The notes beneath the pieces were generated by a model that searched no databases, was not told the origin of the DNA, and was given only the letters and a program-made list of their open reading frames with translations. A DNA stretch of 36,892 nucleotides from Bacillus sp. AFS098217 (lineage in GTDB: Bacteria; Bacillota; Bacilli; Bacillales; Bacillaceae_G), in the NCBI RefSeq assembly GCF_002551815.1, contig NZ_NVPR01000029.1, positions 8,542-45,433 of the forward strand, read 5' to 3'. Both the position numbers and the translations under genes were made by a program. This document shows, piece by piece, positions 14,829 through 23,517 of the stretch (its first letter is position 1; each line of letters begins with the position of its first letter).

Positions 14829-16133
14829 TTGAGTTGGAATCAATTATGGAAGAAAGATATGTCCCTTTTAATTATTTTGATGGTGGTTGTTCCGATTGCT
14901 GGAGAGCTAAATTTTCATCCGTTTAATGATACATTCCGTGTTAGTTTTGGGACGCCAATTTTTTTCTTTTTGCTATTGTTTTTACGGAAAATACCAGCTG
15001 CAGTAGCCGGTATACTTGTTGGGTTATCTGTAGTAGGGTTTCGAGTTTGTCTTGATTGGATGTTACAAGGGTCTTTTCATGTAACGGAGTCTTTTTATTT
15101 GCGTTATCCAGTTTTCTTCTATTATTTTGTTTATGGAAGTTTGTTTTCATTATGTAGAGTAAATAAATTTCATCAGAAACCATTTATAATCGGGTGTCTT
15201 GGGATTACAATTGAGATGATAGCAAGCATGTCAGAACTTGCTTTTTATCATGTTTTAGTACTCGGTACGACAATAACTTTTTCTGAGGTAAATAAGCTCA
15301 TCATTATCGCTATTTTTCGAAGCTTTTTTGCTCTTGGATTTTTGAATATGATGAACTTGTATGAAACGAAATTAAAAGAATTACAAATTCGGAAAGAAAA
15401 TGAAAAAATGTTGATGCATCTTTCTAATTTATATGTAGAATCGGTTCATTTAAAAAAGACACTTCAAAATGCAGAGTTAATTACACAAGAAGCGTATCAA
15501 TTATACCGAAATTTACAAGCGAGTGATGATGCAAGTAGCATAGAAATGCATAGTAAAAAAGCGCTAAAAATTGCTGGGGAAGTACACGAAATAAAAAAAG
15601 ATAATCAAAGAATTTTTGCGGGATTATCAAAACTTTTATTAGATAAAAATCTTTCTGAGTATATAGAAGGTCATGAGTTGACAGAAATGATTGTTAGGAT
15701 AAACGAGAAGTACGCACAGCTATTAGGAAAAAAGATAACATTTTCTAAAAGTATAGAAGGTGAGCATGCCGAATATCATGTTTATACTGTATTGTCGCTT
15801 TTAAACAATTTAGTTGCAAATGCTGTTGAAGCAATCGAGAGTACCGGTACAATTATAATAAAGGCATATAAAAGGGACACAAATGTGATATTTGAAGTAA
15901 TCGATGATGGACCTGGTATTTTACCAAAATATAAAGAGTTAGTATTTAAACCGGGATTTACGTCGAAATATGATCAAACAGGGGCAGCATCGACAGGCAT
16001 TGGACTTTCCTATATAAAAGAGATGGCTACAGAACTTGGAGGAGAAGTGAAGCTCCAAGGTAGTGAAAACAGCGGAGGATGTAAGTTTATTGTCTGTTTA
16101 CCAGAGTCAAGTTTAGTACGGGAGGGGGAATAA
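14829..16133 (+). CDS. GlnK/YcbA-like sensor histidine kinase
   Basis: A 434-residue membrane sensor. Five or so hydrophobic helices fill residues 10-175, with no large extracytoplasmic domain. A helical dimerisation region follows, in which H253 of GEVHEIKKDNQRI is the likeliest phosphoacceptor. The ATPase domain has NLVANAVEAIES (N box), VIDDGPGI and STGIGLSYIKEM. TTG 14829 is chosen because AGGAAG at 14815-14820 is eight bases away; the in-frame GTG 14820 overlaps that site. The regulator starts one base after its stop. Because that partner is clearly of the GlnL class, this kinase is taken as GlnK type. Position beside gltT-aspA suggests it senses glutamate, glutamine or aspartate. Confidence 0.8.
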   Translation: MSWNQLWKKDMSLLIILMVVVPIAGELNFHPFNDTFRVSFGTPIFFFLLLFLRKIPAAVAGILVGLSVVGFRVCLDWMLQGSFHVTESFYLRYPVFFYYFVYGSLFSLCRVNKFHQKPFIIGCLGITIEMIASMSELAFYHVLVLGTTITFSEVNKLIIIAIFRSFFALGFLNMMNLYETKLKELQIRKENEKMLMHLSNLYVESVHLKKTLQNAELITQEAYQLYRNLQASDDASSIEMHSKKALKIAGEVHEIKKDNQRIFAGLSKLLLDKNLSEYIEGHELTEMIVRINEKYAQLLGKKITFSKSIEGEHAEYHVYTVLSLLNNLVANAVEAIESTGTIIIKAYKRDTNVIFEVIDDGPGILPKYKELVFKPGFTSKYDQTGAASTGIGLSYIKEMATELGGEVKLQGSENSGGCKFIVCLPESSLVREGE

Positions 16134-16134
16134 G

Positions 16135-17073
16135 GTGTTTTATTATATCGTAGATGATGATGAAGTATTCCGCTCTATGCTTTCACAAATCATTGAAGAT
16201 GGTGATCTTGGAGAAGTAGTGGGAGAAGCGGAAGATGGCGCTTTCATCGAAGCGGATCAGCTAAATTATAAAAAGATAGATATTTTATTTATTGATTTAT
16301 TAATGCCGATTCGAGATGGGATTGAAACGGTTCGTCATATCCTGCCAGCGTTTACAGGAAAAATAATTATGATTTCTCAAGTAGAATCGAAACAGCTAAT
16401 TGGAGAAGCGTATTCGCTTGGGGTAGAATACTATATTACAAAACCATTAAACAAAATTGAAGTTGTATCAGTTGTAAGAAAAGTGATGGAACGCATCCGA
16501 TTGGAACGCTCCATACAAGATATTCAAAAATCATTGAATAACGTCTTTCAATGGGAACAACCGCAAGTTCGAAATGAACCAGTGCAAGAAGAGAAAAAAA
16601 TAACGGATTCAGGGCGTTATTTATTATCAGAACTTGGCATTGCTGGAGAGAATGGAAGTAAAGATTTCCTTAGTATGCTGGAATATTTATTTGGGCAAGA
16701 AAAAGAAAAAACATTTGAATACGGATTTCCAGCATTGAAAGATATTTTTCACTATATTACAGTCAAAAAATTAGGAGAAGCGGCCTCAGAAGTGGAAATT
16801 GATAAAGAAAGAAAAGCCTCAGAACAAAGGGTACGCAGAGCGATTTATCAATCTTTAAATCATCTAGCTTCCCTTGGCTTAACAGACTTTTCGAATCCCA
16901 AGTTTGAAAGCTATGCTCCGAAGTTTTTTGATTTTACTGTTGTTCGGAAACGTATGACAGAAATGACGAAGGAAGAACTAGCAACTTCTGGGCATACGAG
17001 AATTAATACGAAGAAGTTTATACAAGTATTATATTTTGAGGCGAAGAGGTTAATGGAAATAGAATCAATATAA
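16135..17073 (+). CDS. GlnL/YcbB-like response regulator
   Basis: A 312-residue response regulator. The receiver has D7-D9, phosphoacceptor D54 in LFIDLLMP, and Lys in YYITKPLNK. The long C-terminal domain is of the YcbB type: ASEQRVRRAIYQSLNHLASL, GLTDFSNPKFESYAPKFFDF and TKKFIQVLYFEAKRL are nearly word for word those I recall from B. subtilis GlnL, which activates glutaminase and glutamine transport genes through TTTTGT-N4-TTTTGT. GTG 16135 is preceded by GGGAGGGGG. The probable target is the gltT promoter, which carries that exact repeat (10130-10145). Confidence 0.88.
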   Translation: MFYYIVDDDEVFRSMLSQIIEDGDLGEVVGEAEDGAFIEADQLNYKKIDILFIDLLMPIRDGIETVRHILPAFTGKIIMISQVESKQLIGEAYSLGVEYYITKPLNKIEVVSVVRKVMERIRLERSIQDIQKSLNNVFQWEQPQVRNEPVQEEKKITDSGRYLLSELGIAGENGSKDFLSMLEYLFGQEKEKTFEYGFPALKDIFHYITVKKLGEAASEVEIDKERKASEQRVRRAIYQSLNHLASLGLTDFSNPKFESYAPKFFDFTVVRKRMTEMTKEELATSGHTRINTKKFIQVLYFEAKRLMEIESI

Positions 17074-17137
17074 AAAAGGTTTTCTTATTTTGTAAATGAA
17101 GAGGAATTTCAGAGTGAGAATTTCTTTAAAACAATAA

Positions 17138-17414
17138 TTTATCCCGCATTAACGGGCAGTAATACTCCCACCTCAAAATTGGGAGAAAGCATTGTCCAGC
17201 TCTAGCGGCTAGAATCTCCGGTCGTTTCGCCCCCTCGGACGAGGCAAAAAGCGCCTCTCTGTCGGAGGCTCCAACGTCCTGCGATTCTGAGCGAGCCGCT
17301 TCCGCTTTTCTAAAGAAGTAAGGTGGGAGATAAACTGCCCGTAAAGCCCGATTGGTGAGGGCTAATAATCAGTAGGGGATGAAGAAAACCCCACTGATTA
17401 AAGTTTCACTTTAT
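17138..17414 (+). repeat. Composite dispersed repeat with GC-rich insert and TTTAT flanks
   Basis: Outer arms ACGGGCAGT-AATACTCCCACCT (17152-17173) and AGGTGGGAGATAAACTGCCCGT (17321-17342) pair with few mismatches. Inside lies a markedly GC-rich block with its own arms (AGCGGCT 17204-17210 with AGCCGCT 17294-17300). Downstream are two more hairpins, AGCCC/GGGCT (17345-17363) and AATCAGTAGGGG/CCCCACTGATT (17367-17399). TTTAT occurs at both ends (17138-17142 and 17410-17414), consistent with a target duplication. No ORF is supported. It resembles mobile bcr-type repeats of the B. cereus group; the number is uncertain. Confidence 0.7.
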
Positions 17415-17444
17415 ATGTAAAGCTATATACGTCCTGTTTATAAG

Positions 17445-17476
17445 TACATTACTCTCAAATGAGTAGTGTATTTTTT
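17445..17476 (+). terminator. Terminator downstream of the repeat
   Basis: TACATTACTC and GAGTAGTGTA pair around six bases and are followed by six T. It probably ends transcription from the GlnKL-like operon after passing through the repeat. The rest of 17074-17581 holds nothing else I can support. Confidence 0.8.
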
Positions 17477-17581
17477 ATGTTATTTTATATTTAGGCGTAT
17501 AACATGTAAAATGTTGTATAAGAGAAAGTTTTTAATCACTTTAGGAATGTGAATCTTTAGTTTTAGGGAAGGGTCAAAATA

Positions 17582-20500
17582 ATGAGTTTTACATTAAATA
17601 AAACAATAATTAAACAGTTATGCGGAGAAACCTCTTACAAAAAGGGCAAGGCTTATTATAGGACAAACAAAGTTAATATTACGAATTATGACATTGAGAG
17701 AAATATTTGCGAGGCAACAGTGGAAGGGAACGAAGATTTTCACGTCATAATAGAAAACGCTGATAATGGTGATATTGTTGGCAAATGTAGTTGCCCTTCA
17801 CTGGCTTCTTTTCATTCATACTGCCAACATATTGCCGCTGTATTATTATATGTCAATAATTTTCAGCAAACTGGACGCTCACTAGATTCTAGCGATTCCA
17901 CAAATAGTATGTCTAGAAATGTTCAATTCGCGAACGGGATGTTGGATTTATTTGGTGAAAAGCCACTGCGTCCGAAAAGTAAGCAACATCGGTTTGATAC
18001 ACGTAAGATGCTTGATGTCGAATTTATTTGTATGCCAGTTGTTTCAAGAAATGGGGGAGCTTTATTTGGAATTCAGGTAAAACTAGAGAAGTTATACCCT
18101 ATATATAAGATTAGAGAGTTTCTTAATAAAGTGGAACAAAGAGAGTCTTTCATATGTTCAAATGATTTTACTTATATGCCAGAGGCCCACAGTTTTCAAC
18201 AAGAAACAGATACGGTCATTCAACAATTGATTCAAATTTATCGTAACGAAAAAATGTATGTAGAATCGTTGCAAATAAGTTCTGAGCAAGATGAAAGTAT
18301 GATTTTAATTCCACCTGCTTCATGGGACTACATGCTTTCATTGCTTTCTGCTACTCGATTTGTAACGTTTGCGTATGATGGGAAGTCATTTCATGGCATA
18401 CAAGTTTCAAAAAAGTTATTACCGATAGAGTTTGAGTTCAGTAAAGGTGCAAATGGAGGATATATCCTTCAGATCAGCGGTTTATATCAAGTTTACGTAA
18501 TGGATACATATGCGTATGCTCTTTCTGGAGGGCGCTTATATCGCTTGAATGAGGATGATTGTAATCGACTTGTTGAATTAAAAAGAATGATGCGTAATGC
18601 ACAAAGTAATCAATTTCATATTTCAAATGAGAAAATGAAGCACTTTGTAGAAAAGGTAGTACCAGGTTTAATGAAACTTGGAAATGTTCGAATGGATGAA
18701 GTCATATCAGAGCGAATTGAAAAAACACCTCTGAAAGCGAAATTATTTTTAGATCGAGTTAAGAATCGTTTATTGGCAGGTCTAGAATTTCAATATGGAA
18801 ATGTTGTCATTAATCCGTTAGAAGAGGATGGGCAACCTTCTGTCCTTCATCGGGATGAGAAAAAAGAACAAGAAATATTACAAATTATGAATGAAAGTGC
18901 CTTTGCTAAAACAGAAGGCGGATATTTTATGCATAATGAGGAAGCAGAATATAACTTTTTATATCATGTAGTTCCAATGTTAAAAGGTTTACTTGATATT
19001 TATGCGACAACGGCGATCAAATTACGAATACATAAAGGAAATACGACTCCTCTTATAAGGGTTAGAAGAAAAGAGAGAATTGATTGGTTATCATTCCGTT
19101 TTGATATAAAAGGTATTCCAGAAGCAGAAATTAAAAGTGTGTTAGTTGCTCTTGAGGAGAAACGGAAATATTATCGTTTAGCAAGTGGTGCTCTATTATC
19201 ACTGGAGAGTAAAGAGTTTAATGAAATTAATCAATTTGTAAAAGAATCAGGTATTCGAAAAGAATTTTTAAAAGGGGAAGAAGTAAATGTTCCACTTATT
19301 CGTAGTGTGAAATGGATGAATTCACTACAAGAAGGCAATGTTTTAAGTTTAGATGAGTCTGTTCAAGAGTTAGTAGAAAATATTCAAAACCCGAAAAAAT
19401 TAAAGTTTGCTGTGCCAAATACTTTAAATGCAGAAATGAGAGAGTATCAAACATACGGATTCCAGTGGATGAAAACACTTGCTTATTATCGTTTTGGGGG
19501 CATTTTAGCAGATGATATGGGACTCGGAAAAACGTTGCAAAGCATTGCTTTTATAGATTCTGTTTTACCTGAAATTCGAGAGAAGAAACTACCTATATTA
19601 GTTGTCTCTCCGTCTTCGCTCGTTTATAACTGGCTAATTGAGTTAAAAAAATTCGCGCCACATATTAGAGCTGTTATTGCAGATGGGAACCAAACGGAGC
19701 GCCGTAAGCTTTTAAAAGATATTACAAAATTTGATGTCGTGATTACGTCATATCCTTTATTACGAAGAGATATAAGACTATATGCACAGCCATTTCATAC
19801 GTTATTTCTTGATGAAGCACAAGCGTTTAAAAACCATACGACGCAAACTGCAAGAGCAGTGAAAACCATTCAGGCCGAGTACCGTTTCGGGTTAACAGGA
19901 ACACCTGTAGAAAATTCATTAGAAGAACTATGGTCTATTTTTTACGTCGTCTTCCCGGAATTACTACCGGGAAGAAAGGAGTTCGGTGATTTAAGGCGTG
20001 AAGACATAGCAAAGCGCGTAAAACCTTTCGTATTAAGAAGATTAAAAGAAGATGTATTAAATGAGTTACCAGAGAAAATAGAGCACTTACAATCATCGGA
20101 GCTATTGCCGGATCAGAAGAAGCTTTATGCAGCTTATTTAGCAAAGTTAAGAGAAGAAACTTTAAAACATTTGGATAAAGATACGTTGCGTAAAAATAAA
20201 ATTAGGATTTTATCTGGTTTAACGAGACTACGACAAATTTGTTGTCATCCAGGTTTGTTTGTTGATGATTATAAGGGAAGTTCAGCTAAATTTGAACAGC
20301 TACTAGAAATTGTAGAGGAATGTAGAAGTACAGGGAAGAGGATTCTTATATTTTCACAATTCACAAAGATGCTTTCCATTATTGGACGTGAATTGAACCG
20401 ACAAGCTGTATCTTTTTTCTATTTAGATGGGAACACTCCAGCGCTTAAACGTGTAGAGTTATGCAATCGGTTTAACGAAGGGGAAGGCGATTTATTCCTT

Positions 20501-20794
20501 ATTTCTTTAAAGGCTGGAGGTACTGGACTTAATTTAACGGGAGCGGATACTGTTATATTGTACGATTTATGGTGGAACCCTGCGGCCGAACAGCAGGCAG
20601 CAGACCGGGCGTATCGGATGGGGCAAAAGAATACTGTACAAGTCATTAAGTTAGTAGCACAGGGTACAATCGAAGAAAAAATGCATGAACTGCAAGAGAG
20701 CAAGAAAAATTTAATTGCAGAGGTTATCGAATCTGGACAAGAAAAATTATCATCAATTACCGAGGAAGAAATCCGGGATATTCTTATGATTTAA
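17582..20794 (+). CDS. SWIM zinc-finger SNF2-family DNA helicase/translocase
   Basis: A 1070-residue bacterial SNF2 protein. An N-terminal SWIM domain has CSCPSLASFHSYCQH (about residues 68-83), giving the CxCxnCxH metal ligands. A long middle region follows. The ATPase lobe then begins with DDMGLGKT (near 644), DEAQ (near 744) and LTGTPVENSLEELWSIF. The second lobe has RILIFSQFTKM, KAGGTGLNLTGADTVI and RAYRMGQ. Such proteins use ATP to move along double-stranded DNA or remodel protein-DNA complexes; the bacterial role is poorly defined. B. subtilis YwqA is a relative. AGGGAAGGG precedes ATG 17582. The gene is monocistronic with its own terminator. Confidence 0.9.
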   Translation: MSFTLNKTIIKQLCGETSYKKGKAYYRTNKVNITNYDIERNICEATVEGNEDFHVIIENADNGDIVGKCSCPSLASFHSYCQHIAAVLLYVNNFQQTGRSLDSSDSTNSMSRNVQFANGMLDLFGEKPLRPKSKQHRFDTRKMLDVEFICMPVVSRNGGALFGIQVKLEKLYPIYKIREFLNKVEQRESFICSNDFTYMPEAHSFQQETDTVIQQLIQIYRNEKMYVESLQISSEQDESMILIPPASWDYMLSLLSATRFVTFAYDGKSFHGIQVSKKLLPIEFEFSKGANGGYILQISGLYQVYVMDTYAYALSGGRLYRLNEDDCNRLVELKRMMRNAQSNQFHISNEKMKHFVEKVVPGLMKLGNVRMDEVISERIEKTPLKAKLFLDRVKNRLLAGLEFQYGNVVINPLEEDGQPSVLHRDEKKEQEILQIMNESAFAKTEGGYFMHNEEAEYNFLYHVVPMLKGLLDIYATTAIKLRIHKGNTTPLIRVRRKERIDWLSFRFDIKGIPEAEIKSVLVALEEKRKYYRLASGALLSLESKEFNEINQFVKESGIRKEFLKGEEVNVPLIRSVKWMNSLQEGNVLSLDESVQELVENIQNPKKLKFAVPNTLNAEMREYQTYGFQWMKTLAYYRFGGILADDMGLGKTLQSIAFIDSVLPEIREKKLPILVVSPSSLVYNWLIELKKFAPHIRAVIADGNQTERRKLLKDITKFDVVITSYPLLRRDIRLYAQPFHTLFLDEAQAFKNHTTQTARAVKTIQAEYRFGLTGTPVENSLEELWSIFYVVFPELLPGRKEFGDLRREDIAKRVKPFVLRRLKEDVLNELPEKIEHLQSSELLPDQKKLYAAYLAKLREETLKHLDKDTLRKNKIRILSGLTRLRQICCHPGLFVDDYKGSSAKFEQLLEIVEECRSTGKRILIFSQFTKMLSIIGRELNRQAVSFFYLDGNTPALKRVELCNRFNEGEGDLFLISLKAGGTGLNLTGADTVILYDLWWNPAAEQQAADRAYRMGQKNTVQVIKLVAQGTIEEKMHELQESKKNLIAEVIESGQEKLSSITEEEIRDILMI

Positions 20795-20806
20795 TATCAT
20801 GAACAT

Positions 20807-20847
20807 AAAAAGCTATGCTCTCATAAATGTGAAAGCATAGCTTTTTT
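20807..20847 (+). terminator. Terminator after SNF2 gene
   Basis: AAAGCTATGCT and AGCATAGCTTT pair perfectly over 11 bases, followed by T. The A run on the left allows bidirectional use, also serving the convergent small gene. Confidence 0.9.
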
Positions 20848-20901
20848 GTAATAATTATATTCTTTTTCGTGTAAAGTAAATAAATCACATGTGTTCCTTA
20901 A

Positions 20902-21036
20902 TTATTTTTTTGTGCCTTTACTTTTATATGGTTTCGCGTTTTGCTTTTTCTTAGCACTAGATTGCCAGCGGTTCCAGCCTTTACTTCCTGTACCTTGGCC
21001 TACACCCTTCTTAGGTTTTGCTTTCGTTTTACTCAT
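20902..21036 (-). CDS. Small basic protein, DUF3934 type
   Basis: A 44-residue minus-strand ORF. It starts MSKTKAKPKKGVGQGTGSKG, continues WNRWQSSAKKK and ends KPYKSKGTKK. Lys and Gly dominate and the WNRWQ motif is central. Text and size match the DUF3934 proteins of Bacillus, whose role is unknown to me. GGAGTGATCAT directly before ATG 21036 is a good ribosome site. The high positive charge suggests nucleic-acid binding, which is inference only. Confidence 0.75.
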   Translation of the reverse strand: MSKTKAKPKKGVGQGTGSKGWNRWQSSAKKKQNAKPYKSKGTKK

Positions 21037-21113
21037 ATGATCACTCCGTTATTATAGAAAATCTACTTTGATAGTAGTCAATGCCTTTGAAATATAATCT
21101 CGATTTATGACTA

Positions 21114-21148
21114 TGTTTGTTCCTAACAGTTACTGATAAGAACAAACA
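21114..21148. repeat. Perfect 9-bp inverted repeat
   Basis: TGTTTGTTC (21114-21122) and GAACAAACA (21140-21148) are perfect arms with 17 bases between. It lies upstream of the small minus-strand gene and could be an operator; there is no T run. The rest of 21037-21252 shows nothing further. Confidence 0.45.
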
Positions 21149-21279
21149 ACTGAATGGTATAGTATATCATAAAATCGGCAATAATTTGATGCATTATGAG
21201 ATCATTATCGAAATTTGTATAGATTCATTCGAATTGTAGAACGTTATTACATATGAAAAGAATCGCAAAGGAAATGAGA

Positions 21280-21393
21280 ATGATGAGAAATACAATGGAT
21301 TCGGTTTTTCGGACAATTACACTACTTGTCATATACATGATGGTTACAGTGAGTAAATCATTTTTAAAATTAAAACAACAAAAGAGGCGGTAG
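21280..21393 (+). CDS. Putative 37-residue single-helix membrane protein
   Basis: A short ORF reading MMRNTMDSVFRTITLLVIYM, then MVTVSKSFLKLKQQKRR: one membrane helix followed by a basic tail, the usual layout of small Bacillus membrane proteins. AAAGG at 21267-21271 is eight bases before ATG 21280. In-frame ATGs at 21274 and 21253 are less well placed. An overlapping 66-codon minus-strand frame looks like its shadow. No family is recognised. Confidence 0.45.
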   Translation: MMRNTMDSVFRTITLLVIYMMVTVSKSFLKLKQQKRR

Positions 21394-21474
21394 ATTTGAT
21401 AAGGGTTTTTCATTAATACAAACAATCAATAAAGCTGTAAAATAAAGAATTGAAAAATAATTTTAAACTTTTTG

Positions 21475-21502
21475 TTGACTTTCTCGTTTTTTTGTATAGA
21501 AT
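21475..21502 (+). promoter_or_regulatory. Promoter of the T-box/asnA transcript
   Basis: TTGACT (21475-21480) and TAGAAT (21497-21502) are 16 bases apart. Transcription would start near 21509, just before the first T-box stem. Confidence 0.65.
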
Positions 21503-21509
21503 AATCATT

Positions 21510-21822
21510 AATAAAATGTTTCAGAGATGTGACAACAAAACGACTATGAAAGGACGAGTAGTAGTAGGAAGTAGTCAAAGCGAGTCAGGGGTGGTGTGAG
21601 CCTGATACGAAGCCTGTTATGAAGAACCTCCTGGAGTCGCTAACCGAAATCCTTTAGGGAAAGTAGACTTAGCCGGGAACTTCGCCGTTACAAGAAGAAC
21701 AGTATCGAGATTTCTCTAATCTCCGTACTGAATAAGTGAGCAACCTCTGTTGCTAATTTGGGTGGTACCGCGGAACCAAAGCCTTTCGTCCCAGTTTTTT
21801 TGGGAAAGAAGGGCTTTTTTTG
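21510..21822 (+). ncRNA. T-box leader (tRNA-sensing) upstream of asnA
   Basis: The T-box core TGGGTGGTACCGCG (21759-21772) is complete; its TGG pairs with the free CCA end of uncharged tRNA. It is followed by a terminator, where AAAGCC through TCCCA pairs with TGGG through GGGCTTT before seven T (21778-21820). The long first stem contains AGCGAGTCAGGGG and GAAGAACCTCC. AAC at 21625-21627 in the specifier-loop context is the likely codon, which would make the leader respond to uncharged tRNA-Asn and fit asparagine synthesis. Exact stem boundaries were not folded. Confidence 0.9.
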
Positions 21823-21867
21823 TTGGCTTCTTTCCACTACATCCAAACATTTTAGGAGGAAATCAAC

Positions 21868-22851
21868 ATGTATCAATCATTAATGACAGTAAGAGAGACA
21901 CAAATCGCAATTAAGGAAGTTAAAACATTTTTTGAGGATCAATTAGCAAAACGTTTTGGATTATTCCGCGTATCTGCACCATTATTCGTAACAAAAAAAT
22001 CAGGTTTAAACGATCATTTAAATGGTGTAGAACGTCCAATTGAATTTGATATGCTTCATTCAGGAGAAGAATTAGAAATTGTTCATTCACTAGCGAAATG
22101 GAAACGATTCGCACTCCATGAATATGGTTACGAAGCTGGTGAAGGTTTATATACAAACATGAACGCGATTCGCCGCGATGAGGAACTTGATGCAACACAT
22201 TCAATTTATGTTGACCAATGGGATTGGGAAAAAATTATTCAAAAAGAATGGCGTACAGTAGATTACTTACAAGAAACAGTACGAACAATTTATGGAATAT
22301 TCAAAGATTTGGAAGATTATTTGTTTGAAAAATATCCGTTCCTTGGTAAGTATTTACCAGAAAATATCGCATTTATCACATCTCAAGAGTTAGAAGATAA
22401 ATACCCAGAGTTAACGCCGAAAGACCGTGAGCATGCGATTGCGAAAGAGCATGGTGCAGTCTTTATTATCGGAATTGGTGATGCACTTCGCTCTGGTGAA
22501 AAACATGATGGACGCGCAGCTGACTACGATGATTGGAAATTAAACGGAGACATCTTATTCTGGCATCCAGTACTGCAATCTTCATTTGAATTATCATCAA
22601 TGGGAATTCGTGTTGATAGCAAATCACTTGATGAGCAATTAACAAAGACGGGTGAAGATTTCAAACGTGATTACGATTTCCATAAGGGAATTTTAGAAGA
22701 AGTACTTCCATTAACACTTGGTGGTGGTATTGGGCAATCAAGAATGTGCATGTACTTCTTACGTAAAGCGCATATCGGTGAAGTTCAATCGTCCGTATGG
22801 CCTGATGACATGCGTGAAGCTTGTAAGAAGGAAAACATTCACTTATTTTAA
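21868..22851 (+). CDS. asnA: Aspartate--ammonia ligase (asparagine synthetase A)
   Basis: A 327-residue cytoplasmic enzyme that makes asparagine from aspartate, ammonia and ATP. It is related to the catalytic core of class II aminoacyl-tRNA synthetases. The family blocks are plain: [51 protein letters not shown], and the C-terminal [17 protein letters not shown], equivalent to motif 3 of the synthetases. Length is normal (E. coli AsnA 330). AGGAGG sits just before ATG 21868. Expression is set by the T-box leader, so it should rise when asparagine is scarce. It competes with the upstream aspartase for the same substrate. Confidence 0.95.
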   Translation: MYQSLMTVRETQIAIKEVKTFFEDQLAKRFGLFRVSAPLFVTKKSGLNDHLNGVERPIEFDMLHSGEELEIVHSLAKWKRFALHEYGYEAGEGLYTNMNAIRRDEELDATHSIYVDQWDWEKIIQKEWRTVDYLQETVRTIYGIFKDLEDYLFEKYPFLGKYLPENIAFITSQELEDKYPELTPKDREHAIAKEHGAVFIIGIGDALRSGEKHDGRAADYDDWKLNGDILFWHPVLQSSFELSSMGIRVDSKSLDEQLTKTGEDFKRDYDFHKGILEEVLPLTLGGGIGQSRMCMYFLRKAHIGEVQSSVWPDDMREACKKENIHLF

Positions 22852-22924
22852 TGAGGAATGAATGGAACTACTTTTTGAACGGGGATTGACGATTTATAAG
22901 TCTACCAAAACAATGATTTAAATT

Positions 22925-23116
22925 ATATATACATCGATTAAAAACCGACATAAAACCCATCTTTTTAGGTGGGAGAGAGCATCCGGCCATGCATAGAAGC
23001 GGTCAGAGCCTTTTTCTGCCACATGCGAAGTAACAACAGAACGAGTAAACGAGTGTAGGTTACTTTTTCTTCTGCTTAGCAGGGATTTAGATGTCGAAAA
23101 ATTAAAATGGATTTAT
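22925..23116 (+). repeat. Dispersed bcr-type repeat, copy 2 (full length)
   Basis: It starts ATATATACATC, passes through AAAACCGACATAAAACCC, TAGGTGGGAGAGAGCATC, CTTTTTCTGCCACATGCG and AAACGAGTGTAGG, and ends TTTAT. It matches copy 3 (27688-27878, inverted) along its whole length and copy 1 at the window start. No ORF is supported. It lies between asnA and the next ABC operon. Confidence 0.8.
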
Positions 23117-23158
23117 ATAGCTTTACCTTTTCACTAATTTTGAAGTGTGAAGCTCTTC

Positions 23159-23245
23159 AAAAAACATCCGAAATATCAAGAGATATCATCTTTTTCTGTT
23201 GAAGGCAGAGGGAAAAGAGGTACATGATATTTTCGGATGTTTTTT
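23159..23245 (+). terminator. Long-stem hairpin with T run downstream of the repeat
   Basis: AAAAAACATCCGAAATATCA (23159-23178) pairs with TGATATTTTCGGATGTTTTT (23225-23244), with one bulged base and a 46-base loop, and ends in T. It can act as a terminator for transcripts from asnA or the repeat. The large loop is unusual. Confidence 0.6.
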
Positions 23246-23300
23246 ATTTAGAGGATAGAAGATGGGGCTAGCAAAATTCGATTGCGTTGCCTCTTTTCAG

Positions 23301-23350
23301 AAAAGATTCCGAAACGGATTTACATATAATCTGTTTCGGAATCTTTTTTT
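23301..23350. terminator. Strong bidirectional hairpin terminator
   Basis: AAAAGATTCCGAAACGGATT (23301-23320) pairs with AATCTGTTTCGGAATCTTTT (23329-23348) at 19 of 20 positions around eight bases. It is flanked by A on the left and T on the right. With the previous hairpin it isolates the ABC operon from asnA. The rest of 22852-23517 holds only the repeat and an AT-rich promoter region. Confidence 0.8.
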
Positions 23351-23517
23351 ATGAGCATGTATAAATTGAGCTTTAGAGATTATGTTTACTAGTTTTATAT
23401 TTTAAACTAATTTTCTCTAGATTTTACTTAGATTTTACTTTCGCCACCTACAATGAAAATAAGAAAACGTAAGTGTTAAAAAATGACACTTGTTTCATAA
23501 GGTGAGGAGGTAACGTG

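Noticed and set aside
17150-17400. GC-rich structured region as a possible CRISPR or tRNA-like gene
   Set aside because: There are no regularly spaced repeats, no cloverleaf and no CCA end. Nested inverted arms fit a dispersed repeat instead.
21225-21425. 66-codon minus-strand frame with hydrophobic stretch
   Set aside because: The plus strand gives a better small ORF with a ribosome site and basic tail; the antisense of a membrane helix is also hydrophobic.
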